Origin: Eleginops maclovinus
Taxonomy: Eukaryota; Chordata; Actinopteri; Perciformes; Eleginopidae
Direction of reading: 5' to 3'
Length of the DNA stretch: 64,000 nt
NCBI RefSeq assembly: GCF_036324505.1
Contig: NC_086362.1
Coordinates: forward strand, 10,103,043-10,167,042
This document shows positions 21,833-34,492 of the stretch, piece after piece (the first letter of the stretch is position 1; every line of letters begins with the position of its first letter). The notes below the pieces were generated by a model that had not been told where the DNA came from, did no database searches, and was given only the letters and a program-made list of their open reading frames with translations. Made by a program: the position numbers and the translations under genes.

Positions 21833-23640
21833 CCTCTCAGTGTCAAAATCAAATGGGAAGTGTGGTCTCTTAACTTTCAGGCCTTCGTTAGCATTTATTG
21901 TTGCCATGATGTTATGTGCCTGGAGCAATACTATGCGTTTGTGCAGTGATGTTATACTTCAGCAACAGTAGGACTAACAGAGTTAAGGAATAGTTATCAG
22001 TAAAAGCCCTGCTTTGAAAATGACACTACTACTTTTACTACTAAAAGTATTGGCATATAAATATACTTAAAGTACTAAAAGTATTCATTATGCTGATTGG
22101 CCCATTTCAGAATCATATATCATTGGTTTGGATTTATCAAACCTAATTCTTAATGTATTGAAACGGTTATCAAGCTGCAGGGTAGCATGTGAAAATAATC
22201 CAGGTGTAACTAAATATTTATTTGTGTTGATCATATTTTTGATCAATAATCAATAACGAAAGAAATTCAAGGTAATACATGTAGTGGAGTACAAAGTAGC
22301 ATAAAATGAACATAAGTAAAGTATGGTACTTCAGTAAAATGTTCTTAGTTTTAGGTAATAACTCAGAGCTTAAACAGGAATTTAGCGAAGGAATCTGCTG
22401 CATTGTTTACGCAGGTAAACTTGGGTTTTATCTTTCAAATCAAGTGTTGCCAAGTCTCATGAAATCGACAAACATTTACTGTGTATGTAAATACTGGCAC
22501 GTATTATAATATAGCGCCTGTATTTTCTAATACATAGGAAATTATAAATTGGAATTTCCTTTTCCAGGCTTTTTATATCTGTATGTGGTTGCTCCAGTTC
22601 TGATCACTCTCTAATTAAAGATCATTGAAATGCAACTGAAAGATCTCCTGTAACTGTCTTTCTTTACTTTGTTTACTCTGTCTTTCTAGTGGACACTAAA
22701 GAAATAGGCGATACAGTTTCCGGCTTTAGTCATCTGGACTGATTGACAGAGGGAGACAATGTGGCTTAAAATCATGGATGTCTGCAAAGCAGGTATGATA
22801 GCAATGTCTGTGTCTACGTTTCTTTTGTTGTTTTTGTGTGCATCTCATTTTTAAAGGAATAGTTTGACATTTTAGGGAAAGTGCTTGTCAGGTGTAAATG
22901 CTAAGATTGAGACCACTCAAGTTATGTAGTGTAAATATAAAGCTGAATCCAGAATATTTGTACTCCCAGGAAGTGGTTATAACTTGAAAGAGTGAAACAA
23001 AATAGAATTCATGGAGTTTACTTGTTTCTCCACCAGAGGCTAAAAAGCTCCTTCTGTTGTCTGTCCTGCCTTTGACAGATCAAACGTTTTCTACCTGCCC
23101 TGAGAGGACTTACCATTATTTTTAACTGATATAAATGTTATTTATGCAGTAATAATACACAAGACATAAGATCAGTTTAAACTGAAAGTTGCATATTCCT
23201 CAATGACAGTGTGTGATATGACCAGGCATCGCTCTGTAGGCAAGTAGGTTCTTAAACGTGCTTTACTGCCCTTTCAACATTTAAAATATAACTTTCTAAA
23301 CATTCATTTCCGTAAACACGCTTATTAATTAGATGAACGTTTTGTTGGGCTTCATTGCTAAATTAGTTGTATGTTTCATTTGAAAACAGCCAGTGTTGAT
23401 TCCCTTCCAGACCAATAGTTGGCAGTGTCTTCCGGCTGTCCCCAGTCCTAAACAAAGAAACAGGAAGTGGTTGTAATTTCAATATGAGAAACAAAACGGT
23501 GTTATTCTTTCCTCTGAGCTTCTAATGTGGATCTTCCTTATTGCAGTATGATCTATTTCAGCCTCATTTAACTTTGCTGTCAGGCTGTTGCACATTTTTT
23601 GGAGGTAAAACTGAGGAAACTGGTTATTTTAGATCTGCCA
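21833..23640. other. Spacer with U1-less relic, unit 2
   Basis: Same content as 1460-3270, including the gene-less U1 module at about 22963-23250. No protein gene. Confidence 0.6.
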
Positions 23641-23645
23641 TTGAT

Positions 23646-23679
23646 ATGGAAATGCAGCATTGCATCATGGGAGATGAGG
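23646..23679 (+). promoter_or_regulatory. U1a distal element, unit 2
   Basis: ATGGAAAT plus TGCATCATGGGA about 200 bases before U1a, as in unit 1. Confidence 0.58.
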
Positions 23680-23805
23680 CACATTTTAAAGAGAAAATAG
23701 TCCGTTTAGCCTTAAAACAAAAGAGTTTGTTCTGTTATACATTCCTAAATATTTTCACCCACTTCTAATGTCCGGTTTTTGGTTATTTGTACAGTTTCTG
23801 CCCCC

Positions 23806-23812
23806 TGAGTGA
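23806..23812 (+). promoter_or_regulatory. Candidate PSE of U1a (unit 2)
   Basis: TGAGTGA at exactly -55. Confidence 0.58.
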
Positions 23813-23860
23813 ATGTGGTGTGTCTGTGAATGAGTCGCCTGCCAGGAGCGTGTACAACTC

Positions 23861-24023
23861 ATACTTACCTGGCAGGGGAGATACCATGATCAAGAAGGTG
23901 GTTCACCAGGGCGAGGCTTGGCCATTGCACTCCGGTTGAGCTGACCTCTGCGAATTCCCCAAATGTGGGAATCTCGACTGCATAATTTGTGGTAGTGGGG
24001 GACTGCGTTCGCGCTCTCCCCTG
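23861..24023 (+). ncRNA. U1: U1 spliceosomal snRNA, copy 2a (one base short)
   Basis: U1a class (GGCAGGGGAG, GACTGCATA) with an intact 5' end and Sm site. It is 163 bases because GGTTCACCAGGG has lost one C relative to GGTTCACCCAGGG. The loss is a homopolymer contraction like others nearby and is probably a base-calling error. Confidence 0.93.
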
Positions 24024-25270
24024 ATAACATGTGAAATGAAAATAATATTCATGGAGTTCAACTCTTTCCCCACCTGAGGATGCTACAGCTCCTTCTGTTG
24101 TCTGTCCTGCCTTTGACAGATCAACATTACTATCTGCACTGAGAGGGTTAACCAGTACTTCTAACAGATATGAAAAGTGTTACTGCAGTTATAAAACACA
24201 AGACATCAGATCTGTTTAAACTGGAAGTTGCACATTCTTCACTGATGGTAAATTAGATTTTTTGGGGTTTTAAGTTTTGATTGGTCTACATTGTGTGACA
24301 TGACCAGGCATCGCTCTACTGCACTACTGGACTTGAACGCTGTTCATTTCACATTTAGATCCTATTTAATATTCCGTTCCTCCAACACCGAAGGTATATA
24401 CAATATCCTACTTTACAGTACTGCTTATATCTGTGTTATTTTTCATTTCATTTTGTGTTCATTTTGTATGTATATTTTTATACAGTTGTTGTTATTGCTA
24501 TTTTATTTATTGAGCTGCTGCAGTATAAAAATGTCCCAAATTGGGATCAATAAAGTACCTATCTCTCTCTGTAGACGACGAGGTTGTTAACCGTGCTGAG
24601 TTCACTGTCCTTTCAACATTTAAAACTAACTTCTAAACACTCAATTATTTGTCAGTCATCAGGCTTATTCATTTGATTAAATGTTGCTTGGATTCATTGC
24701 TATAGTGCTGCAGAAACCCCAAGAAACACTCCTACTTTCAGAGCCCAGGCACCATTGTGTAAGTGTTCACTTTATGTTCTTGCTGTTACCGGTGCACAGA
24801 GAGACCTACTACAAATATTGAAATATAATAATTAGCCTACACGGCCAAAAGCAATTCAATCTATTGTATCAGTCCTGCTATAAATCATTACTTAAATGAA
24901 AGTCACCATGTTCAGTTTTCTAAATGTTATTTAGTGATGTTGTATTAGCTACATGGTCCTTTTTAATGCTGCAGTTTTTAATTTAGCTGTTCTGCTTTTG
25001 TAAAGATTTTAAAACAGCCAGTGTTGATCCCCCTCCAGACCAATAGATGGCAGTGTCTTCCGGCTGTCCCCAGTCCTAACAAAGAAACAGGAAGTGGTTG
25101 TAATTTGAATGAGAGAAACAAAACGGTGTTATTCTATCCTCTGAGCTTCTAATGTGGATCTTCCTTATTGCAGTATGATCTATTTCAGCCTCATTTAACT
25201 TTGCTGTCAGGCTGTTGCACATTTTTTGGAGGTAAAACTGAGGAAACTGGTTATTTTAGATCTGCCGTTG
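24024..25270. other. Spacer and LINE 3' tail between U1a and U1b, unit 2
   Basis: Same content as 3650-4900, with the short LINE 3' end at about 24365-24560. No gene. Confidence 0.55.
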
Positions 25271-25272
25271 AT

Positions 25273-25306
25273 ATGGAAATGCAGCAATGCATCATGGGAG
25301 ATGAGG
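25273..25306 (+). promoter_or_regulatory. U1b distal element, unit 2
   Basis: ATGGAAAT and GCAATGCATCATGGGAGATG about 200 bases before U1b. Confidence 0.58.
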
Positions 25307-25430
25307 CACATTTTAAAGAGAAAATAGTCCGTTTAGCCTTAAACAAAAGAGTTTGTTCTGTATACATTCCTAAATATTATTACCCACTTCTAATCTCCGG
25401 TTTTTGGTTATTTGTACAGTTTCTGCCCCC

Positions 25431-25437
25431 TGAGTGA
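25431..25437 (+). promoter_or_regulatory. Candidate PSE of U1b (unit 2)
   Basis: TGAGTGA at exactly -55. Confidence 0.58.
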
Positions 25438-25485
25438 ATGTGGTGTGTCTGTGAATCAGTCGCCTGCCAGGAGCGTGTACAACTC

Positions 25486-25649
25486 ATACTTACCTGGCAA
25501 GGGAGATACCCTGATCAAGAAGGTGGTTCACCCAGGGCGAGGCTTGGCCATTGCACTCCGGCTGAGCTGACCTCTGCGAATTCCCCAAATGTGGGAATCT
25601 CGATTGCATAATTTGTGGTAGTGGGGGACTGCGTTCGCGCTCTCCCCTG
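25486..25649 (+). ncRNA. U1: U1 spliceosomal snRNA, copy 2b
   Basis: 164-base U1b-class gene (GGCAAGGGAG, GATTGCATA). One private change, GATACCCTGATC for GATACCATGATC, falls in the stem-loop I region. 5' splice-site recognition and Sm site are intact. Confidence 0.95.
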
Positions 25650-25879
25650 ATAACATGTGAAATGAAAATAATATCCACGGTGGTTACTTGCTCCTTCATT
25701 TGAGGGTGCTACGGTTCCTTCTGTTGTCTGTCGTGCTTTTGACATATCAAACATTGCTACCTGCACTGAGAGGGTTAACCAGTACTTTTAACTTGCATAA
25801 ATAGTATTACTGCAGTTAAAATACACAAGACATCAGATCTGTTTAAACTGGAAGTTGCACATTCTTCAGTTAACGTAAT

Positions 25880-27915
25880 CTCAATTTACTAACAAAGTTT
25901 CATTTACTGTACATCTGTAACCATTTTGATATACTGCTTTGAAAATAGGGGATGCATCTTTTAGGATGCACTGCTTTCCGAATAATAAACCCTGGATTAT
26001 AAGTGACCTGAAGCAGCTTTTAAACAAGAAGAAGGAAGCTTTCAAGTCTAGGGACAAATCATTGCTGAGGAGCATCCAGCACGACCTGAGGGCCAAGCTG
26101 AGGAAGAGCAAGGATTCCTACATAAAGAACCTGGAGGCCAAGCTTCAGCAGAACAATAGCAAGGATGTGTGGACTGGAATGAAGGCCATCACGGGGTTCA
26201 AGGGGAGAGAGAGACTGACGACCGGCACTCTGGAGAGGGCTAACAAGCTGAACACCTTCTTCAATAGGTTCAGCCCCCCCGCCCCCGCTGCTGTCTCCTC
26301 CACTTCACACCTCACCTCCACCACAGAGATGAGTATCCGGACTTCAACATCCACCCACTGCTCTCCGTGCCTCTGACCCCTCCATCACTGTTGAACACTC
26401 TGAACTCTACTTTCTCACCTCTGACGTCCCTCCCTGCTACCCGAGACATCAAACCCCCTCCCCTGCCTCACTGTAACCACAGGCCAGGTGAAGAGACGGC
26501 TGGAGAAAATACACCATGGCAAATCTGCAGGCATCAGCCCCAGGGTTCTGAAGACCTGCGCCAGCCAGCTGTCTCCGGTTCTTCAGCACCTGTTCAACCT
26601 GAGCCTGCACCCGGAGACCATTCCAGTGCTGTGGAAGAGGTCCTGCTTGGGGCCCAATGACTATCGGCCGGTAGCTCTCAGATTTATTTTATTTTTTAAG
26701 TAAGGTAACTCCAAGGTTTCAAGGTTTTATTGGTCATATGCACAGCATATACAACGTATATGTTGGCAATGAAAATGTTATGTCCCATGCTCCTCCAACA
26801 ACTCAACATACATGGTGCAAATAAGATAAATAAAATAGTGCAAAAAGAGAAAAAATATTTACAATAACAACAACACGTCTTGTGATGTGGTGGTTGGCAG
26901 TACAGGAGCCCCTCAGCGGACTGTGCTGTCTCCTTTCCTGTTCATCATGCCACCTGCCACCTCATTTTCAGATGACTCTGCAGTGGTAGGGTGTATAAGG
27001 GATGGACGGGAGGAGGAGTACAGAGGGCTGGTGGATAATTTTGTGTAGTGGACGGGGAAAAATCATCTGCTTCTGAATGTGGCCAAGACCAGAGAGATGG
27101 TCATTGACTTCAGGAAGAAGAGGACGTCCTCACTGCCCCTGTGCATTCTGAGTGAGGATGTAGCTGTGGTGGAGGATCACAAGTACCTTGGTGTGCACCT
27201 AGACAATGGACTGAACTGGAGGGCCAACACTGACGCTGTGTACAAGAAGGGGATGAGCCGACTCTATTTCCTGAGGAATCTGAGATCCTTCAACGTGTGC
27301 AGCAAGATGTTGGAGATCTTTAACCAGTTTGTTGTTGCTAGTGCACTCTTCTTTGCTGCCGTCTGCTGGGGGGGCAGTATCAGAGCCGGTGACACCAGCA
27401 GAATCAATAAACTGATCCGGAAAGCTGGCTCTGTCATCGGCATCAAACTGGACAATTTTGAGGCTGTGGTGGAGATGAGGACCCTGAACAAACTGTTGTC
27501 CATCATGGATAACCCCACCCACCCTCTCCACCTGCAGCTGGACAGACAGCGCAGCTCCTTCTCCAACAGACTGCTCCAGCTCCGCTGTCACAAGGACAGG
27601 TACAGGAGAACATTCCTGCCCACTGCAATAACTCTGTACAATAATACCCCTCTGGTTGGCAGACAACTCACTGCTCCATAGCCTCTCTGTAAACTGGACT
27701 TAGCATGCACTCCTTCACACTTAACATTGTGCATTTACACTATATTGTTATTGCCTTTTTGTACATTTGTGTATTTCATTTTCATTTTTACTTCATTATT
27801 TTTTAGTTCTAATTATTTATATTTGTTTTGCTTCTTAGTATTTCGCTGCTGCAACGCAAAACATCCCCAGTTTGGGATAAATAAAGTACTTCTGATTCTG
27901 ATTTTATATTTATTT
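25880..27915 (+). mobile_element. Decayed CR1/Rex1-like LINE, unit 2 copy
   Basis: Same breakpoints, same missing RT centre, same in-frame TAG after DNFV and same 3' tail as the unit 1 copy (5510-7540), with a few substitutions and one in-frame AAG insertion. The longest piece, at 27079-27681, encodes the C-terminal region. The shared defects show that it was duplicated with the array unit and did not insert twice. Confidence 0.8.
26712..26877 (-). mobile_element. Reversed retroelement tail nested in the LINE, unit 2
   Basis: Identical in place and content to 6338-6503. Confidence 0.55.
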
Positions 27916-30182
27916 TTGGCATCTAACCTTGTAGATAAAGGTTTTCATTTGCTCTTCCTGTTTCTCATGTTTTTGAATATGTGTAGTGCCGGTTTTTGCA
28001 TCTGTTGTAGCATGTTTGACCGTACAGAGATAACTACTCTACTGGGATAACGGTTTACGTATCACAGTGCAGTTCTCTCAGTTCACCACGACAGTGTGCT
28101 GAAGCTCCGTTTGTTGTCTCGCTAGCAGTTAACTGATCAGACACAGACAATACTGTCTTCCCTTACAACGGACTTAGCGGTACCCAGAGCTATATAGACA
28201 CTAGTGACTGCAAGCCGTACACTCGTACAGGTAACGACAACCGACAACTGTCTTTTCTGGGGACGTGTGTCTTGGTACGGAGGGGTTTCAGATAATACCT
28301 CCAGCAGCGCAGCACAGGCGGTCCTCCACTCCTCCTCGTCCTTTCTCCAATGCGCCCATATGCAGTGTATGTTTACAACCAGTTTTTAAGCAAATGTTTG
28401 AATGTAATAGACACACGACTTAAGTCAAAGCCTATCCTATCTGCCTTTTGTTCTGTTGCACCGAGAAGTAGATATTAAATTTAGTTATTAGCGGTTGGCC
28501 TCATATTTCTTTCCATCTGCAACCACTAGTGCTTTACCGTAATGGGATGGCGCCATCTAGTGGTGGTATGTGTGCACTAGACGAGGGAAATTCAAATCCT
28601 GCGTGGTCGTTCTACAAACTTTTAGCTTTTAAAGCTTTCCCATAAATCCAGAGTTTCTCAAAGTGAAGTCCCTGAACTTTTTCAAGTTATTCCATATTCA
28701 TTATTATATTTAAAAACAATAAAATATACACATTTTAGATAGGGTATTTTGGATACAAAGTTATGTGACATTGATATGGTATTGTAATAAGTGGACTACC
28801 TGAATAACAACGCAGGTTTCGTTTAATTTACAACAGCATTTACTAATTCATATATGTGCCACAAATTAACTTTGTAACAGTAGGCATACTTTATTTATAA
28901 GCAAAATTACGACACAGATAAACGTTTTAATGAAGGAGATCATTAAGGATCAGACCCCACCCACCACCCAAAAGTTCCCGGATGAACAAGAAAAAATAAA
29001 TAATCAACGGAGCAAGGTGTGTCGCACTTAAAACGGTTTCATAAACCCTTTGAAGAGTTGCTGGGCTTAATCATAAACGTTGGACATATTATATAGGTGG
29101 GGTTTCGGACGGTAAGGGCATTTTTGCAACTTGTTATTTAATAGTTTTTTGTTATTTTTGCGCAACTGAGGACATCCAGCAACGCCAATTAAGCCGAAGT
29201 CTTAAGTCCGAAGCATGCTAGTGACAAAGCTAGCTAACTGCAAGGCAGCGGACACGTTAAGAAAGTAATTTAAGTCCCATGTTAATGTTTTGTTATAACC
29301 GGAAACGTAAGAATAAGAGGTTGATGGATATGTTTGCTACTGTTGTAAGAAATAATCAATATATTGAAACGGAACCTTAAAAAATAATTCCAATTCCGGT
29401 AGTATTACCGGATGTTATTTGTAGATAGCATATAGCTAATATTGTATTGTGTGTGTGTATATATGAGTAGAGGGAGAAGGACGCGTGGAGTTACATACTA
29501 AACACACCGCCTCTACTTCTCAGTCATTGATGCTGCATTAATACTATTGCGTGTTTAATAACTGATAAACCTCGGAAGGATCGCACAATAGAATATCGTA
29601 GGTGAGCGCTTCAGGACATCGCTAACAAGATGGCGACGGTGACGTCATAGACGTCCACTGGTATGCTAGTGTAAAACGTGCTTAATTAGCATCTCTAATA
29701 AATGGCTTTTACAGTAACTTAGATATTACTCAGTTTGACTTATGGTTTCAAATTGTGTGCACCATGCCTTTTTTAAGTGTGATATTAAAAAAATATTGAG
29801 TAATATCAAATGGAACTAATTTAACTAGTGGAAAAAGCTAATCCAAGTTGGGCTACGCACGTGGTTGGACTCTGCAAGGTGACTTTACGTTTCTGTTGAA
29901 TGTTTTTTTTCTGAACATTTTAAGTCAAGATCATTTTATAGAGAAATTATATTTCTTGGCTTTCTTTTTCTTTTTCTTGCGTAAAATGTATTTTAAGCAC
30001 GACACTCTAGTAGCTGTTCTCTTTTAACCTCAGCTGTAGTACACGCTACATTCTTTGATTTAAGATCTAATGGTTTCATCTCCACTTCTCCACTCCACAT
30101 CTCCAGATTTTTTTTATGGCTATTTCAAATAAAGGGCAGTTTAACTAAACCTGGAGCAGACTGAGAAGGACTTTGCCTGTTA
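27916..30182. other. Array spacer, clean version; hAT empty site at 27929
   Basis: TTGTAGAT at 27929-27936 is the undisturbed target of the hAT found in unit 1. The next 1.6 kb is the clean counterpart of 9946-11434. No protein gene is supported. A short stretch at 29590-29660 (AACAAGATGGCGACGGTGACG) is GC-richer than its surroundings, has a CRE/YY1-like look and could be a promoter relic. Confidence 0.5.
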
Positions 30183-30190
30183 TTCTATGC
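30183..30190 (+). repeat. hAT target-site duplication, left
   Basis: TTCTATGC, identical to 32731-32738. Confidence 0.9.
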
Positions 30191-32730
30191 CAGTGATACT
30201 CACTATTTTTTTCTCAAGAGCCACATAGGAAGAAAAAAGACAGGAGGAGAGCCGCACATGTACATTAACATACCACGCCTTTGCAAATGTGCACAAACGT
30301 CCACAAAAAAGACAAAAGCAATATCATTTCAATTAAGATATTTATTACCTTAGTACTGGGATGAGCGGAACATTGCTTGCATGGCCTTGACCTTCTTGAT
30401 GTTGTATTTGTAATTTGTTGTTGCAATCACAGTGAGACATTCAAGATGAGCATTTGTCAGTCGGTTTCTCTGTTTCCTCTTGATAATGTTCATAGTTGAA
30501 AATGTTGACTCGCAGGTGTATGTGCTCACAAAAAAAGACATCACTTTCTGCACAAGGGGTTTCAAAGTGGGAAAACTTTCTTCAGAAACCAAACTCCAGA
30601 AGTGACCAACACCTTCTTTGAGTTCAGCTTGGAGAATGGCATTTGTTTGCAGCTCAACTATTTCACACTCCAGAGCAGCACGATCACCAGGGCAGAGCTG
30701 AGTGATGGATGGAGTGAGAGAGGTTACATCCATGTTGAAGGGGTTCTCAATAAAATTGAAAATGTTCTGTTGCTCAATCACGTCACTGAACCTGGACTAA
30801 AACTCAAGCTTCAGTTCCTCCCAAACTTTAACAAATCCAGTATAGCTGAAATGCTGCAGCAGTGATGGGTCTCGTGTGGTTGTTTCTCTCAGTTTGGGGA
30901 AGTGAATGAGTACTCTGTCAGGTATCCACAGAGCAGTTATTTTGCTTTTGAATGCTATGACTGCTCTCAGCATGTCACTTGGGAGCTTGTCTCTTCCTTG
31001 GAGTTGCAGGTTGAGAGAATTCAGGTGACATGTAATGTCAGTAAGGAGGGCCAGCTGCACAATCCACTGTGGATCTTTCAACTCTAGCTGTTGCTTCCCC
31101 TTGCTGTCCAAGAAGGTGCTGATCTCAGGAAGGAGGCTCAGGAACCGCTCCAGCACTCTCCCACGAGACAGCCATCTCACTGCATTGTGCAACACTAAGT
31201 CGCTGTATTCTGTTTCATAGTCTTCGATTAATTGTCGGAACTGTCTGTGGTTTAGTGGTCTTGACACTATATAGTTGACCACATGCACAACAACTTGCAT
31301 GACGTTTTGAAATGCATGGTTTCTCAGTTTTGACACCAAGGCCTCCTGGTGGATGATACAGTGGAAGCTGGTGAAATTTGGCATTTCATCCCTTTTTTTC
31401 ATGAGGCCAACAAGACCCTTCTCTTTGCCTCGCATGGTTGGGGCACCATCAGTACAGACACTTGCGAGTTTGGACCAGCTGAGATTATTTTCCTCAAAAA
31501 ATGCCAAAAGTGCATTCAGGACATCCTCGCCTCTTGTTTGGCCCTGGAGTGGTAGTAAACAGAGCATTTCTTCTCGAAAAGCGTTTTCTTTTGGGAACCT
31601 CACCCAAACGCACAGCTGAGCTATATCTGTGACGTCAGTGCTTTCGTCCACTGCGATGCTGAAAGAAGGTGCGGCGGGCAGATCAGCAAGCAGCTGGTCA
31701 CGGATGTCCTTTCCTATATTTTCCATCCGCCTTATTATCGTGGAATCAGAGAGCTGTAGTGCTTTTAATCTTTTGATTATCTCTTGCTTGTTGGCGAAGT
31801 CTCTGAACACTATTTCAGCGGAAGCCAAGAAACAGTGTTTAACCGTTTCGGAGTCCGAGAAAGGTTTTTTGTCCCGGGCCAAAATCCACGCTATCTCAAA
31901 AGATGCCTCTGTTAGAAGCTCGGCGCCGGAGCTTGTCTTGTGGATAAGTCGTTGCTGCTCCCCAACTGAAGTAATGAGCTGTGTAATTTTATTCTTTCTT
32001 ACTTCACTGCCAGGTGGATATTTTTCATTAAACTGTGGATGCGCTGTTCTGAAATGCCTCTCCAAGTTACTCCTTTTAAAGCAGGCACGAGTTTCATTGC
32101 ACAATAAGCACAGCGGGGTGTTATTATGGAGAAGAAACAAAAACTCATCCGTCCATTTATCTTGAAATTTCCTGTGCTCATCTTTTATGCTTCGTACCTT
32201 CCTTTTTTTACACTGACTTTCCGTCTGGCTGCTTGTCCCCTCGTCGGGGTCTGCATGCTGATCCTCACACTCTCTCCCCTCTCTGTTTCTTGCATCTGTC
32301 TGTGTCTCTCGATCTCCTGCATCTATTCTTGCAACTCTTCCATCTCCTGCATCAGCTAATTTCGGTCCCTTCCTAATTAAAAAACGATCCATTTTGTGAT
32401 CACTGATTTTTGCATATCACATCCGACGTAGCATTGGCACGTGCGAAGTTCAAACGTTTAAGTATCTATAAACAAATGTTTGGTGGGATGCGTTGCCAGG
32501 TACGGCGGCCCCTTTAGAACAAAAGTTAGTTCGGCTTTTTTTTGTTGCATAGGCTACTTATCGGAATGCAGATGATTATGTTGTAGCATTCACTATATGG
32601 TTCGGGAGCACATTTGAAAGGTTGTGTTTTTAAAAAAAATGATTATTAATATTTTTTAGGCTTGCGCGAGCCGCCAAGTAAAGCTTCACGAGCCGCATGT
32701 GGCTCGCGAGCCGCGCAATGAGTAACAGTG
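30191..32730 (-). mobile_element. Near-intact hAT transposon, 2540 bp, in unit 2
   Basis: Ends are CAGTGATACTCACTA (left) and, read inwards on the minus strand, CACTGTTACTCATTG (right). They are flanked by perfect 8-bp duplications TTCTATGC. It encodes a single transposase on the minus strand, interrupted only by one in-frame TAG. The perfect target duplication and long ORF suggest a young insertion. Confidence 0.93.
30350..32392 (-). pseudogene. hAT transposase with a single in-frame TAG
   Basis: ATG at 32392 opens 531 codons ending EELKLEF and TAG (30797-30799). The same frame continues for about 148 more codons to 30350. Visible parts, in order: a BED-like zinc finger (CLLCNETRACF with RHFRTAH, residues about 94-118), the hAT catalytic domain with AVDESTDVTD (first Asp) and CTDGAPTMRGKEKG (second Asp), the HCIIHQEALVSK motif, VRWLSRGRVLERF, and the dimerisation region STYTCESTFSTMN after the TAG. 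It belongs to the GTF2IRD2/ZBED-like hAT group. The TAG may be a true null mutation or a sequencing error; no frameshift is involved. Confidence 0.88.
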
Positions 32731-32738
32731 TTCTATGC
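32731..32738 (+). repeat. hAT target-site duplication, right
   Basis: TTCTATGC, identical to 30183-30190. Confidence 0.9.
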
Positions 32739-34249
32739 GATGATGGTTTTTGATTTTGGGCTTTTGCTTTTATCTGCTGAACCTGATTGTGTCAGCCATT
32801 GTTAGTTGGCTTTGTGTATGATATAAGATTAACTGCTAGCACTAGTAGAAATAAGTTGGTGTTTGTGATTAATAATGAATTTTGGGATATACTAACTTTT
32901 CATTATGTTGACTTACTGTACTACGTTTTTTGTACTGTTCCGTGTTAACTGTTTTAGAGCAATTGTTCTTCTTGCTCCTGACTTTGCCCCACCATATCCC
33001 ACCTTTTAGTTTTGTTGTTAAATTCTTTTAATTCCAGAAGAACAGCGCTCTCATCTGCATTTTGTTTTAGTTTTATTAGGTTTATTTATGGTTGCGGTCT
33101 CATGGATCACCTGCCCCTGGTTTTAGTTTTTCTTGATCACACACAGCAAAACCTTCATTTTTATCAGACATTGATGTCTCAATAGCTGTAACTGGAGTAA
33201 CAAGTGTTTTGTTATAATAGTTAATTGCTAAAGTTACTTTGTTGAGTTACAGCTAAGAAACATCTTGATGACTGCACTTATTATATTCACTATAGACCTA
33301 AACATACAATCATTAATTCATTTGTATTGTTTTGATAATATGTGTATAGCTTAATGTTAAAATGATATTCTTATATTCATGATCATGTTCGTGTTGTGGT
33401 CCTGGGGGTGGTCACTTTCATCAGAACAACTGAGCTAGGCGAATGCTGAACGGACCACAGCAAACCTCTTAGCTCTACCACGATGGTAGGCTAATGGTTG
33501 AATCGGAATTTATAAGCAAAATCACGAATCAATAAAACGGCCCAGTTAAGTTAAAATGAAAATCATAAGACGTCTATCATCAGAAGAATATGGAAAGGAA
33601 AAGTTAAGTTAGAACTACTAAAGCCAGTAGTGCAACCCATGCTAACATGAACACTAAGCTTTTCCCCAAAAATGTAAAACTAACCTAAGTAATACACAGC
33701 TTTCCGTTGTCACCCTGCCTCTCCAAATGCAAAACTGACATTAACAAATATGCAGTAATGTAATAACAGCTGAAAAAGTGCTTAGATGTGTGTTTTCTTT
33801 AATATTTGCCATTCAATAACGCAATCGATGTTGTCTGTCCCATAGAATAACATGACATCGCAGTGTTTGTTTGGAACTATCGGGGCTCACATGAACCACG
33901 TGACTGCCCTGGCGGCACATCACAGAGTGTTGCAACTTTAAAATACTATAATATGCTTTTAGACTTTCTCTGTCTATCTGTCTATTCAGAAGAAATTTCA
34001 ATATGTTTTACAATGGAAGTTACAGCGTTCTCCCTTACTGTTAATAACGTGGCTCAGGCTTTACATTTCTATTGGACTAAACTGTGTCACATGACCAGGA
34101 AGCGCTACGGAGCTTCAAATGCGACCACATTACTTTGTTAAAATGACATTTGCTGCTGTTTTGTGCTCGTTTTACTTATGCACTGTGTTATGTGTAGATT
34201 GTTACTCCCCCCTTTATGTTTTTTGTTATATAAACATATTTTAAAACCT

Positions 34250-34256
34250 TGAGTAA
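34250..34256 (+). promoter_or_regulatory. Candidate PSE of U2 (unit 3)
   Basis: TGAGTAA at exactly -55. Confidence 0.6.
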
Positions 34257-34304
34257 GAGTGACTGTGCAGAGAAAGGGGTCTTCTCCCACGACTGTGTGG
34301 TGTT

Positions 34305-34492
34305 ATCGCTTCTCGGCCTTTTGGCTAAGATCAAGTGTAGTATCTGTTCTTATCAGTTTAATATCTGATACGTCCCCTACCCGGGGACCATATATTAAAT
34401 TGATTTTTGGAATAGGGAGATGGAAAAGGGGCTTGCTCCGTCCACTCCACGCATCGACCTGGTATTGCAGTACCTCCAGGAACGGTGCACCC
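34305..34492 (+). ncRNA. U2: U2 spliceosomal snRNA, copy 3
   Basis: 188 bases and identical by eye to copy 1, with an intact branch-site recognition region and Sm site (ATTTTTGG). The 3'-box-like GTGTCAAAATCAAA is present downstream. Confidence 0.97.

Larger units (their letters stand above)
20628..33036. repeat. snRNA array unit 2
   Basis: It matches unit 1 from about position 248, so its first 250 bases are missing. It carries U2, the U1-less relic (about 22963-23250), U1a, U1b and the same LINE with the same nested insertion. Next come 1.6 kb of clean spacer that is corrupted in unit 1, further spacer and a hAT (30191-32730), then about 300 bases running into unit 3. Single-base losses in homopolymers are frequent at 21600-24500. 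Confidence 0.88.
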
